64,000 nt of DNA from Iris pallida. Its lineage: Eukaryota; Streptophyta; Magnoliopsida; Asparagales; Iridaceae. The position numbers were made by a program, and so were the translations under genes. A model generated the notes under the pieces. That model saw nothing but the letters and a program-made list of their open reading frames with translations, was not told the origin of the DNA and ran no database searches. Where the stretch lies: contig JANAVB010031417.1 of NCBI GenBank assembly GCA_029216955.1, forward strand, positions 22,207,881 to 22,271,880, given 5' to 3'. The first letter of the stretch is position 1. The number at the start of each line of letters is the position of its first letter. This document shows positions 1 through 12,551 of this stretch, one piece after another.

Positions 1-582
1 TCCTAGGGATAGATAGGCTACTAGATGAATATAGTTAGGGTTCGACCAATCAAGGTCAAGGTTAGAAGGTCTTAATGAGTCTTTATTGGAGGAAAAGTCG
101 AGTAAGTCAGGTTTGGGATACAGTCACATAGATTGGTAGAAAGAGTTTAAGCAAGATGCAAAATAGAGAGGACAGTTCATTTTAATGAAAGGCAATTAGC
201 AAGAGGATTAGATGGCAAGAAATAAATAAGAGTTTTCTCATAATTGTGATTGAGTACCCCAAAAAAAATAAAAGATATTAATCTAACACTAAGAAATTAA
301 AATCAACAACTACAAAAATTTCAAAATCATCAACTAATACCAGGATTCAAAGTTCTACAGTGAATCCTCCAAAACCAAATTCAATCAAGGGAAAAGGAGT
401 TTAAATCGTAATTTCAAATGAGATTCTCAAGGGTCATCCCAGGAATCTCTCAAAGTATCCTAGCAGTGATTGAGTATCCACTCTCTCTAAGCCTATTCCT
501 CAATCCTATCGCAGGCTGTAGTGATACTCTAGTTCGAATACCACTACACAAACTCGACCTGCATGGGCCACCACTAAAAACG
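1..582 (-). mobile_element. Internal leader of a minus-strand gypsy-type LTR element (truncated by window start)
   Basis: The stretch next to the LTR boundary at 583 matches, in reverse complement, the start of the internal region of the complete element at 9861-10020. Shared features are the TGGTGGCCC block (here 565-574 on the opposite strand), the tract reading toward an AGAGATTCCTGGG-like motif, and a short GATTGAGTA-type segment. It is therefore the 5' untranslated leader, read leftward from the LTR, of an element that continues beyond position 1. I see no open frame longer than chance and no gag motif. Family assignment rests on this similarity and is good. Coding content of the full element cannot be judged here. 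Confidence 0.7.
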
Positions 583-1854
583 TGTCACGACCCGCACCCT
601 AGAGTAAGGGCACGAGAAGTGGGTACGTCCAGCCTACGCCGCAGTGTCGGCGGTAGAACGCTGTCCTAGGTCAATCATCTAACAATATAAAGTACCTGTA
701 CAGTATATACTCTCCGAATAGAGGTGATATAACAACACACAATCTCAATCACATCTAGGGTAGAAGAATGAAAGACAGAAGATAGATAGTAACTCAAAGA
801 GAACCATAGCATAGATGAAATAAGACTAAGTGTCTAAGATACATAACATCCAGAATGTCAACTCATAATACAAGACTAAGAGTCTATACATAACTCAACA
901 TCTCAAAATACAACTCAGATGTGAGACAAAAGTAAATATAGAAAAGACTGCCTAGGCTAAACTGGTCTAGACTACTGGAACAACATCCTCAGCTGCAGGT
1001 GGATCCTGCTGAGGGTCCACAACATAAGTATCATCTAGTCCTGCTCCATAATAGGTAGACACCAGGCCTCATCCTCATCCTCTGTAATATTTTCAACAGG
1101 TCCAATCAGGACGGGAACGAGCACAATACATCTCACGCAGTGCATAGCAGGTTAGGAAATACGATACAGGCAATAGAGTAAGATACATGAACTGCTGAAA
1201 GGAAATATACGCTGTAAAAGAGATAGTTGTAAGGAAATATCTACTGTATATAGAGAACTGTAAGTGACTAGTGATGTAGAGCATAAGATAGGCATGTGAA
1301 TGGCTAGAATTTGCACATGATTACACTACTGAGTTTGCACATGATTACACTACTTTGGAATTATTCACATGACCACTTCTACTCCCCCGTACCCCAATCA
1401 ATACACAAGGATCTATACAGGTTACGTTATTGTACATGATATCACATGGGGCCCATGAAAGGGTGCACATGATAGTATACATGAGAGCTCAGTAAACATG
1501 AGAGTACATGATCACATGAGTGCACATGAATAATGAAAGCATAGGAGTACATGATGATAGTGAAACACACATAACATGAAGTACCCGATGCTCCCGAGGG
1601 GGATAACATCTCATGTAAAGATCCATATAGTACCAATCCGTGTTACCAACGTGACAGCAACAAGTAAAGTAATCTAGAGCGAGAAGTAAAGCCTGAACAA
1701 GTATGAAACGGTCAGAGAATGTACTCGCCTGATAACTGAATGTCTGAAGAGGATATACTGCCTGAGGAGAGGTGTGTGGCTCCTAGTCAGAGCAATATAA
1801 GTCACAATGTATCCACAATGATAAAAATAAAGTATACAATGCATACTACATGAT

Positions 1855-2130
1855 TCTAGGTCAACTGGTCAAAAGTCAACTCTTGGTCAACTCTAATAGT
1901 TAAACTAAGTCACAGGAAGTCATACTAGGTCAAATAAGGTCAAACAAGTTTAATCTAGGTTAAAGTCAACTCTAAGTCAAAGCTAGGTCAACATTAGTTA
2001 ACTAGTTAGGGTTTTAGTCAAACTAGTCAAACTAGTTGATTTAGGTCATTCCTAGTCATTTCTAGGTGAACTAGGTCAACCTTGACCTATAGTTGACTTT
2101 GGTCAACTTTCAGTCAACAAGGGTCAACAA
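1855..2130 (-). repeat. Dense GTCAA/TTGAC tract within the LTR
   Basis: About 280 bp built largely from GGTCAA, AGTCAA and GTTGAC words at spacings of 8-15 bp. The reverse complement of GTCAA is TTGAC, the core of the W-box bound by WRKY factors (established knowledge). The same tract occurs at the corresponding LTR position at 8570-8670, 15500-15595 and 24490-24850. It could be a regulatory array or just a degenerate short tandem repeat. Confidence 0.6.
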
Positions 2131-2224
2131 TGGTTTTTGGGTCATTAGGGCTAACCCCAACCATAGGCCAATAACCTTGGCCATAGGCCATAGTCTAGGT
2201 TTTAAATATAACCTATAACTAAAG

Positions 2225-2318
2225 TCATATATATATATATATATATGTATATATCTACATATATAGATATACACTATCCCTATACCCAAAAATGCATAAC
2301 ATATATATATATACAACC

Positions 2319-2350
<32 letters not shown>

Positions 2351-2482
2351 TGACCTAAAGTAACCTAACACAAATATACATATATATATATATCATATAG
2401 GTATACACATATATATAAACTCATATATATATATATACTCTATATATATATACTCTATATATATATACTCTATATATATAGA
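2225..2482. repeat. AT microsatellites and TATATACTC minisatellite
   Basis: Alternating AT runs lie at about 2226-2250 and 2321-2350. At 2424-2482 there are four near-identical copies of a roughly 16-bp unit (ATATATATACTCT type), followed by a GA-rich stretch to 2540. These are simple-sequence expansions inside the LTR and explain the low-complexity ORFs on both strands. Confidence 0.85.
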
Positions 2483-4777
2483 AACATAGAGAGAGAGTGA
2501 GACAATGAGAGAGAGAGTGTGAGAGACTGTGAAAGAGAGGGGTGAGACACATAGGAAATGGGGGGGGCTGTTCTCAGATTCTGAGAACTGGAAACACAGC
2601 CCCCAACCCACACACAAATACACACACACACCCAACTACACACATACATGTATACACACATGTATATACATGTATACACACTAAAATTCCACCTACACAC
2701 ACACATACATATATACTACACATATACACACTAAAATACACCTATACAATGTATAAATCATATCAAAATCGGGTTTGAAATCCATTTTTGCAAAATCTGG
2801 AAAATCCTAAAACAGGAAATAGTGGACTGTTAACTCGATACTAGGTAAACCAAAATACATACTCGAAACCGAGCTATGGCTCGAATATCTAGGTTGGTAA
2901 TTGATGCCCCATAGGTATAAGTGTCGTGTGTGTCGGTGGGGGTCCACCACGACACGACACGGCGTGTCCAAACACCCAAAACCCAATCGGGTAAAACCTA
3001 ACACAGTGCAGTGCACAGGCATCGTGCACGCGTGCACTTAGCTCTAGGACACGACACACGTGTCTAGAAGTCTCGTGCACGTGTGGGTAGGTTCACCTAG
3101 GGTTGGTCTAGGGTTTAGGTAGCCTGTCTCGTGTCCATGTGTCCTCAGGACACGGCACGAACTCTGTATCAGTCGAAGAAAATCGACTGATACTCAGTGT
3201 TCTGCACCGCGTCGTGCATGGGTTCTCGTGTCTCGTGGACACGACACGAGCCACGTGGGGCCTCGTGGTCATGCCCACGTGTAGCCCACGTGTAGGGCTA
3301 CACACTCGTGCAAACACGAGGTGTCCTAGTGTCGTGTCCAAGTGATACGAAGGCCGTGTCCAAGTCGGGTTTCCACAGAAACTGTGCGCGTGCACGACAG
3401 TGCACGACCAGTGCACTTGTCCTTGTGTCCTCGATAGGACACGAGGTGTCCTGAAATTTTGGGTACGACTTGTCAGTCAATGCCCCTACGTGCATGCCAA
3501 ATGGCAAGTGTCCAAGTGGTGTATGTGTCGAGAAAACGTGTCTAGGTAGCAGGACATATTTTGTGTACTGTGCAGTGTCCAGACAGTGTTGTGTCCGAGA
3601 GCTTTGTGTCCAGTTTTGGACACGACACAAGCTCAAAACGTGCACAGTGACACAGGGTTAGGTTTAGGGTTAGCTAGGCTAGGTTTTTGGTTCAAAAGAT
3701 TTAGAAAACAGTGAGTGTTTTATACTGTGACAGTGAACAAAACTGTGGGCAACATTAGGGTTTATATATGTAGGATACGTGTCCGATACGACACCAAACA
3801 ACCCTAAAATCCTACCAAACTTGACCTACATGACCATGGTATCCTAATGTATGCAACCATGAAGAGAAATCACTATTTTGATAGGGTTTAGAACACTTTA
3901 CCTATATGTGCAAAATCATGAAAATCAACCTTCTAGGGGGGGTTTCCTCTTCACTTTGGGGTGTCCAAATCCTTGTGCAACCTTGCTACTAAGCCTCCTT
4001 TAGCATCCTCAAGTGTAGGGGGTTCCAACGCAACAAACGGGGCTCAATTTGGTGAAGGAATGAAGAAGTTATGGCTTTGTGAAGTTGAGGGAAAAATGGG
4101 TTTTCAATACATTGAAAATGAGGCTCTTTGTGAAGATGGGGGTGTTCATATAGGGGGGGGACATGCTTGGCCGGCCATGGGGGTTGGTTTAGGGTTAGGA
4201 TCAATGGTTGTGGGCTCTCCAACAAGTTTCAAAGCTATCCTATGGCTAGGATTCATTCTACATAACTTTATGTAAAATATCTAAATAAAATATCTAATGT
4301 AAATATCTAACATGAAATATCTAGATATTAAGCCATACTTTGACTTATGCAACCAACCATTCCTTTATCATTTCTAGGTTAGGGACTAACCTATGGATTA
4401 GGGTAGATTAGGTTAAAGGCTCTCATGACACTAACCAAAATCAATGAATAGTAAAAACTCATAAAATCAATTAATTCCAATTAAATCCTAGAAAATTACC
4501 AAAATACCCTTTAGGCTAAAAACCACTAAAATGATATTCTAAGCCTATGGTCAAGTCCTCATGGTCATGGCAACTTCTAGGTTAGAGAAACTAGGGTTTA
4601 CACTAAGTTATTCTAACCAAAATCACAAGTCATAAGTCATGACTTAGCATGACTTTAGAAATGGTTTAAATCACACTAATAATCACCAAAAATCATACCA
4701 TGACTAAAATACCATTAATAAATAATAAAAATAATAAATTTTCAAAAATTCCTAATTTCAGAAAACAGGGTGTTACA

Positions 4778-5215
4778 CTTTTTACGCACAAAGGGCCAAG
4801 TCTATAAATAAACTTATTTTTTATATGAGAAGAACAGAGAACACATAGAGATCAGAGCCCAGAGACTTTGATTTTCCAGAGCATTCTTCTTTAACTTTTC
4901 TTCCAGAACAGAGTGAAGCAAAGCAGGAAAGCATTCGACCACGCCATCAGTGCCCAAGTGCGTCGATACCTTTCTGGTGACTTAGTTCTTCCGGTTGTTC
5001 ATCTTCCAGCAGTACTCTTCAACATCATCGTATGGTCCAAGGAACAAAGTGATCGCCTTCAGATCAGACTTTCATAGCAATACTTCCCAGATTAATTGTA
5101 CTTTTGTACTTTTTCTCGTTTTCTTTCAAAAGCCAATTTTAGGCATTTTGTTAAGTAAAACAGTATATATTTATGTATGTGGACTATTTTAGATAAAAGT
5201 TTATAAATATATAGT
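4778..5215 (+). other. Unclassified segment with TATA-like motif; possible old LTR fragment
   Basis: Not homologous to anything else I recognise in the window. It contains TCTATAAATAAAC near 4800, followed by an AG-rich leader-like stretch, a CTTCC-rich stretch and a T-rich end. This layout resembles the promoter-to-U5 half of a copia-type LTR, but no partner LTR or TG/CA ends are visible. No credible gene. Confidence 0.3.
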
Positions 5216-5524
5216 GTGTGCGGTTGTGTCTTGTGTGAGAGTGAGAGAGGGGGAAGCATGGCAAGTTATTGGCTATCCATTTGGCCTTTGGTTTGTGTGT
5301 TTGTGGCTTGGATTGGTGGTTGGTTGTTTGTGGTTATGTGTGTTTGTTTGGAGAAAGAGATTAGATGTTTTAATAGTGTGTTTGTGCTTGTGATGAGATG
5401 TGAGAGTGTGTGAGTGTATGATTGTATTTTTTTAGTGTGTGTTTGAGGAAGGGGAGGTTAGATGTGGTAGTGTGGTAGTATGGTAGTGTGAGTGTGAGTG
5501 AAGTGGGATATGGAGATAAGTGTT

Positions 5525-5598
<74 letters not shown>
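5216..5598 (+). repeat. GT-rich flank of the LARD insertion, including (GT)n at 5528-5600
   Basis: A GTGTG/GAGAG-rich stretch ends in an uninterrupted (GT)n run that borders the LTR at 5599. Beyond the element the same kind of sequence resumes at 16784. The composition resembles the GA-rich mid-LTR of the solo LTR at 28800-29040 (opposite strand), so this was probably part of an older plus-strand LTR of that superfamily. No gene. Confidence 0.55.
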
Positions 5599-5604
<6 letters not shown>

Positions 5605-8600
5605 CACCCTGAATTTCGGGTTGATTTTTTTTATTTTTATTTATTTTCTGATTGATTTTAATTTTGATAAATATTAATTCTGTTATTTTTTTCTTAAGTG
5701 TACTTTCTCGTGCCATTGATATTTGGAGTATCAGGGATGTTCAATTCTGGAAATCTTCTTCACGGGTTTTGGAGTGGACATGATTACCTTCATGACGGTA
5801 TATGGTATCCCATCCAAACTTGTTCTCTTGTGCTCTTTCTGCTTCGCTGAACTTCGGGTCGGTTTAGACCATTTGATTGATATTTATTTTCCCACTTTTT
5901 TTTCCTTGATCATTTTTAGCACGTTACCATGACATTTAAACTGGGAGCGCCAGACCAGTCATTTCCTTGAAACCAACTCCTCAGTGATGATCTACTCGAG
6001 ACGCTCGTCACCCATGACCTTCGTTTCCCACTCATTCATGTCATTTTGGGCTCCATTTGATTCGCACAACTTTCCCGACGCGTGACCCGATTTTATTTTA
6101 CGCCACGGCGTCACATTCATTTTCCAACTTAATTTGTGGGTCCCCTGTCGGCCAAAACCTGTCAGCCCCAACTATGGACATGGCCCACTTTGAGCCTACT
6201 ATCCGTCCGTCACTTGTGTCCCATTTATTGGAATCCCCATGTGCTACTTATTTCTCCATGATCATCGATTCCTAATTTTAATTCAATTTTCGCACAATGT
6301 CCGATTTTGACCCAATCCGGCTCCACCGAGCCCAGTCCAGCTCCATGATTTTCTCCAAGATGACACTCTAATATTTTGCTGCCCAAAAATATCAGATATT
6401 CATTTACCCATTTTTCCTATATTTAATAGAATTTTTGTTGAATTAAACTCCCTTTGGAATAACCATTTTTTTTCCATTTAATTCCTAGCCCTTGATTTTT
6501 CCCTTAATTAATCATAGCCATTCATTTCCCTTTTCCCACACTCTCACAGCAGCCCCATCCCCAATGGGATGGCCGGCCCTAACTCCCAAAAGTCTTTTCT
6601 CTCTCTTCCTCTCATCTCATTAATTCCTCTCTCTCCCCCTTTCTTAATTATTTTTCCCACACGTTTTTCTCCAACAGCACTCACTCAGCTCACCCCGAGC
6701 TCTCCCTAGCCGAGCCCTCCTCCTTGGCCTAGGCCGACCTCCCACTGGCCTACGACCCCTGGCCGGAGCTAGGCCGGCCACCACCACCACTCACCAGCAC
6801 CAACATTCCCCTCATCTTCATCTTCACCACCTCCATCACCATTGGCAAACAGCCAACCACCCTCATCTCACCTCTCCGGCCACCCCCTGGCCCCCTCGCC
6901 GTGGCGGGCCGACGCGCCACCACCATCTCGACCATCCTCCTCCTCCTCCTCCATCTCCTTTTTCCATTACCGCCACCTTTCCACCTTCATCCCCGCGGCC
7001 ATCCAGCCCCCGAGCCACCAGCCTGGCCGTACGCCGCTGGTCGACGGCCCCCCTACCTCGCCGTAGGCCGAGCGCAGCCCCGCGCGAGCCGGCCAGCGCA
7101 GCGGCGCAGCAGTTTGCACACAGCAGCGTGCATGGCGCATGTGCGCGCGTGCTGGCGGGTTGGCCACGCCGCCGAGGCCCGGCGACCCCCCGTCGTGGGT
7201 GGCCCCTACCCCTGGGCGAACTCCGGCGAGCAGTCCCTGACGGCCACCGTCCTCCGGGACGCGCCGTCGAGGCGATTCGTGCGTTTTGAACGACGTCCCG
7301 TCGTGACGCGCGCGAAATCACGTTCATTTTGGTGCTCCATCGCAGCAACTTCGTGCACGTTTTCCCGGAGATCCGACCGTTGGATCGGCGATTTCTTCAC
7401 TCCGTCGCAATCTCGATATATCCACCTTTGCTCATGTCAATTTTCGTCCGTTAATTTTATCGTTTGATACATGAAAACCGGCCACCAAGTTGACCGTTTA
7501 AATTGTATTAAATTTGGACAGTTTCGCGGGACCAACTTCGTCAGCTTGTATCTCCTCCACCGCAGCTCCGTTTGGCGTGCTACCAGTTCCGGTGCGAAGC
7601 TGGTATAACCCTCTTCCTGCCCCCTTTAGATTTCATTTCAGTTTGAGCTTGTTTGATTGGTTGAATTCGACGCCAAAGTTGGTCGTCCGAATTCGTAATT
7701 TCCAACTTGTAAAATTCTATTTTTGAACACGGGACTCCAGATTTCATTTCTGACACCACCATTAGATTCGTGGCGTCGTTCTGACATGTTATCATATAAA
7801 ATTTGTTAGATTTGGAGAACGTGGACCCGGGCACGTATTTCGGTGCAAAGCGGATCCCACATTCTGGGTCAACGGGTCATTTTGAGATCGGCTCATCGGA
7901 ATCCAATTCCGGAGATACCGTTGAGTTCGTATCACCATTCTGGACTCGTTGACAGGTAGTTTGCTGAGTTTTGAGAACTTTGGCTCCGGCATGCATTTCC
8001 GTGCAAATCGGAATTCCAAGTTCTGGTCAACGGGCCAAAACGAGATCGGGTCAACGGAATCCAATTCTGAAGATACCGTTGGGTTCGTATCGACATTCTG
8101 GTTGCGTGGACATATAATTTGCTATATTTTATAGACTTATTTTCTTGCACGTTTTTCGGTGCAAAACGGCTCCGATACGGACACCGTTTTGACCCGAAAT
8201 TACCTTTTTGCCCTTGTGTCCAAATTGGACCGTTGGGTAGGCTATCCTAGCTAATTTGACCATTCTGGACACGTTGGCGATGTTCATTTCATCGTCCGAC
8301 AATGTTTGCTGATAATTTCTCTAGGTTTAACCTTTTTATAATTAATTAATAATTAATTCATATAATGTTCGTATTTCGGGATTAGTACAACGAAACTGAG
8401 ATCAGTCAATTCCAGTGATCTCACATCGCTGAAATTGACAAGTTGGATACGTGGATCACTATAATAAGATTATCAACCTTACCGATAATCTTCTTATCTC
8501 GATTTGCGTGCCGTAAGTTTCGACGTACAAATAACGAAGTACACTTTAATAATTAGATTAGATTTATCCTGTTTGACCAGAGTTGACCAGTTGACCCAAA

Positions 8601-9860
8601 GTCAACTGTAAGTCAACACTTGACCTAGTTTGACTAGATTATTGACCGGAGTTGACCTAGAGTTAATTTGACTTAGAAGAACCTAGAATAATGTAGATTG
8701 TTTATAGAGATTCATTTATTACAACTTGAACACCTTGTAACCTGTGTTGCTTTAAATAGGACTCTGTGGCTTCAGTGGGACCCCCCTATACTTATCAGCT
8801 GTTCAGGTTATCGAGGCGAGTACATTCTCTGATCATTTCATATCCTGCTTAGAATTATTTTCTGCAGTAGATTACTTTACTTGTACTGTCACGACGGTCA
8901 CACGGATTGGTACTATATGGATCCTTTCTTGAGATGTTATCCTTAGAGAGCATCGGGTACTCTATGTTCTGTGCGTTTCACTTTCATAGCGTATCATATG
9001 CTTCTTGGTTCTTTGATCACTTACGACATGTACCCTCATGATCGTAGAGTCTTCCTGGAATCTTACACTGTTGGGTATCCTCCAGAATCCCCATTTTTAT
9101 GGGACTTACACTGTTGGGTTACCCCTAGAATCCCCATTTTTATGGGACTACTATGTATCACCTTCGGGGTCTATCACCTTCGGGGTCTGCTACATAGCAT
9201 CATATAACATAACCTGGCTGGATCCTTGTGTATTGATCGGGGGTACGGGGGAGTATTACATGTTCATTTGTACTCTGACTCACTAGTCACTACTAGTTCC
9301 CTATGTATAGTAGATATTTCTATTGCAGTTCTCTATCTGTTTACATACAGCATTTCTTTCAGTACCTGTATCTTACTTTACTGCATGATTATATTTTCTA
9401 ACCTGCTATGAACTGTTGAGATGTACTGTGCTCGCTCCAGTCCTGACTGGACCTGTTGATAAATTTTACAGATAGCCTGGAGGTGCCTGCTAGCCTAGAG
9501 GAGACACAGTAGGGTTTGTTTAGGTAGTTTTCATTTGTTTGGAGTTGTATTTACTTTGGGGATTACTGTATCTTTATTTGAGTTTGAGATGTACTTCTGG
9601 GTTCATGTATCTTAGACACTTAGACTTCTATCTCCTGTATTTATTTTGGATTTCATGTTTTATCTATCCTTATCATGCTCTACCCTAGATGTGATTGAGT
9701 CTGTATCTGCTATGTCACCCCCATTCGGGGAGTATAAACTGTTTAGTCTTATACTGTTAGATGCATTGAGACCTAGGACAGCGTTCTACCGCCGACACTG
9801 CGGCGTAGGCTGGGCGTTGTTACGTTCTCGTGCCCTAACCCTAGGGCGCGGGTCGTGACA
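5599..9860 (+). repeat. 5' LTR of the LARD-like element
   Basis: 4262 bp, TG...CA ended. It contains a GC-rich module (about 6700-7300), repeated TTCGGTGCAAA/ATCGGxTCAxCGGAATCC words (7700-8200), a TTGACC-rich tract (8570-8670) and a U5-like end. The open frames in the GC-rich module (including a 188-codon one at 6901-7467) overlap frames on the opposite strand and carry no domain. I treat them as composition effects. Confidence 0.88.
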
Positions 9861-12551
9861 CATTTTTAGTGGTGGCCCATGCAGGTCGAGACTAAAGTGT
9901 AGTGGTATTCGAACTAGAGTACCACTACAGCCTGCACTAGGAATATGATATATTTTGAAGGTACTCAATCACAGTTAGGAACCCTTGAGAGATTCCTGGG
10001 ACGACCCTGGAGAATCTTATTTAACTTCGATTTGAAAACTCTCTTTTTCCCTTGATTTAATTTATTTTACTTTTGTTGCTAAATTTGATTTTTATGGATA
10101 TTGTTGAATTTGAGTTTGTATTTATTTTGATGGAAGATTTTCGAATTTTGAATTTTGATGATAGCTGTTGCATTCGAGTTTGCATTTTGATGGATTGTGT
10201 TCACTTTTGAATTTTGATGTTCGTTAATAAATTTTGATTGATTTTTGAGTATTTATTGTTGATTTAATTTAATTTTTGGCAAGATAAAATTATATGGGCT
10301 AGGTCATCTATGTTATGGAATCTAGTCTTCTATAGTCACATTAGCCAGCATGGTGAGGACATATAGTCTGACTTGGATATATTTCTCGGGTGTGGGAATT
10401 TAAGGTTTTCGCAGCCAAGCTAGCGGCACCGCGAAAATGTTAAATACCACGATTCTAGACGTATGTGCCAAAGTCGAGGACTCTGTGATTATCGTAGCCT
10501 TGCTTACTGGTATGACGAGGATTTAGAGTACCATGATTTTGGATAGACGCATATGATTATCAGATTGTACCTTAAAAGTTTTCGAACATGTTTCCTCTAC
10601 CTTGTTTCAGTCCTTAAAAAAAAAATTATTAAAAGAATTGTTAATTGTTTTGTTTTACTTGCTTTTCATTATTTAATTTAGTAGTAGTTTTAGCTGTTTT
10701 TATAAACCCTCGTGAAACTTCTTGCAAATTTTTTCTTAATGCAATGAATCGATGATTTTGCTAGACTTTATCTGAATTTGATAATTTAACTTTGGATTTC
10801 AAAATAGGTTCCTCTTTTAAAACGGATAAGCAAAACAGATTTTATTATCATTCTTTCTGCCAATATTTTTATTTCCATCATTCCTTGTCTTATACAACTA
10901 TCCTGATTACATCAATTCCCTGTCTCGTATATAATTCTGTCAGCTATACCTTGAAAACTCTTGAACCTTCATACCATTTTGCCTGAGAAATGTTGAGGAA
11001 GTGACGTAAATCATCTAGTACGGAAATGATGTGATTGGTTATCATATGATAATTTTGTAAGAATCAAAATGGGATGTCAAAAATTTTTTGAGATAAAAAT
11101 GTGGTAAAGGTTTAGAATGGAATTGAGTGATAAATGTTATCAATTTAGAAACAATTGCAGAAAATTTGGTTATGAGTAATTCGTGGATGTATTTCAAAAC
11201 TAATGAGGATATCAGAGGTCAACCTAGTTTTGAAAACTAGAAATCTTGGTTATTGATTCTTGGGAACTATTACAAGGCTATGTGAAATTTAGAGATGGAA
11301 ATGAGAATTTGATTGTTTTCTATGATTATGCGAAGTTGAACCAGATATTGTAAGAGGGTGACTAGAGACAGAGAAAACAATGATTTTAAGCTATAGGAAT
11401 TGTTTTAGATGATTGGAGAAATTGTAGAATTCAAAAGAAAAATAATTGAAGGTGAATGTTGAAGAAAATATGAAAGTTGATTTATAAATAAGAATGAATT
11501 TTGTATGACATGGTGGTATTTGAGTTGAGTAAATACGAGACTTGATTTAAACAAGTACAAGGATTTTATAAACTGAATTTAGAGGTTTCGGATCTAAATT
11601 AAAACGAGGTAAAGGAATTTGGGAATTTGGTTAAACGAATAAGTGTTGACTCCTAAATAAGAGGGGTATGTTCGGGGAAAAATATTTTTTTTGAAGTAGA
11701 AAATTGTCTATGGTGATCATGGTAAAGGTTTAGATGACTAAAGGTTATAAAATTTCGATGATAGTTATATAGAGATTGATTTCATATTGGGACTCGTGAG
11801 GAAAAAAAAATATGATTTAGCAAATGACAGACTTGATGGTATTAGAGAGAGATGGTTAACTTGACTCCTTATGAAATCTTCCCTTGTTTTTCCCCAAAAT
11901 GTTTTCAATACCATTGAACCCTAGTTTCCTCAATCACGACCAAATCGACTTCGACTATCTTCCTTATCATATTAATATCTTGGATTGTACGTAATTGAAT
12001 TAAATTTGATTACGACCTGAATTTCCATCCTTGTATGCTCGTTCTCAAACTTTGTTGAGCTGTCCTCCGCTTTGCCTAAATTTTAATTTTCCCAATTTGA
12101 TCAACTTAGATCGTATCGAGAATAAATATTTTTAATATATATTGTGATTGGATTTTTCATACAAGTGACTTTCATTCTTAACTTTGATTTTTATTTTTTT
12201 TCTGAACCTTTTAAAGATAATTGGTAGTTACTTTCTTTATTTTCATGATAAGTACCAGTTTTCACATAGGATGGTAGGCTGTCTTACAGTTTTGATGATT
12301 GTTATTTCTGTATCTTTTCTAAGTTAGCACTCTGGATTGCTTGTGTGTTTTGATACCCTATGACCGATTCAGTTAGCATGACTAGTATACCTAGATGAGA
12401 CTTTCATTACCACCGTATGCCATGACCCTGGACGTTGTTTTTTTTTATGGTATGTTTTGTTTAAGTTCTGGGACTTGATTGTGGGGGTTTGACCTAGATG
12501 GAGTATGGACATTTTAATTTCGAGGACGAAATTTTTATAAGGTGGGTAGGA
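9861..12551 (+). mobile_element. Non-coding internal domain of the LARD-like element
   Basis: About 2.7 kb, AT-rich, with stops in all frames. Right after the LTR, TGGTGGCCCATG at 9870-9881 occupies the primer-binding-site position and is conserved in the element at 1-582. It is not the common initiator-Met site TGGTATCAGAGC. Around 10300-10560 two partly repeated segments (CACGATTCTAGACG... and CATGATTTTGGATAGACG...) might form RNA structure. The 3' end, 12511-12551, keeps TTCGAGGACGAAATT and AAGGTGGGTAGGA, remnants of the pol end and polypurine tract of the parent element. No protein is encoded. Confidence 0.75.

Larger units (their letters stand above)
583..4777 (-). mobile_element. 5' LTR (4.2 kb) of a gypsy-type, LARD-like element
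   Basis: On the plus strand it begins TGTCACGACCC at 583 and ends GGGTGTTACA at 4777, so on its own strand it reads TGTAACACCCTG...GTCGTGACA with TG/CA ends. The first 1.2 kb (plus coordinates) is recognisably homologous to the reverse complement of 8700-9860 and to 23068-24400. The 4195-bp length matches the 4.2 kb LTRs of the element at 5599-16783. Inside are a TTGAC/GTCAA-rich tract (about 1855-2130), AT microsatellites (2225-2480), a CA-rich stretch (2600-2740) and a GTGTC/CACGTG-rich stretch (3000-3660). Short ORFs here are not credible genes. Confidence 0.8.

Noticed and set aside
3100..3690. TTTAGGGTT words as interstitial telomere repeats
   Set aside because: Only isolated units such as TTTAGGGTTAG near 3660; no tandem TTTAGGG array.
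5432..5716. Thr-His repeat protein
   Set aside because: Translation of the (GT)n microsatellite across the LTR border.
6901..7467. 188-codon ORF in the LARD LTR as a host gene
   Set aside because: Low-complexity GC-rich sequence, overlapped by a similar ORF on the other strand, with no domain; repeated in the other LTR because LTRs are duplicates.
9870..9885. Assigning a specific tRNA to the LARD primer site
   Set aside because: TGGTGGCCCATGC sits at the right place but I cannot match it to a tRNA 3' end with confidence.
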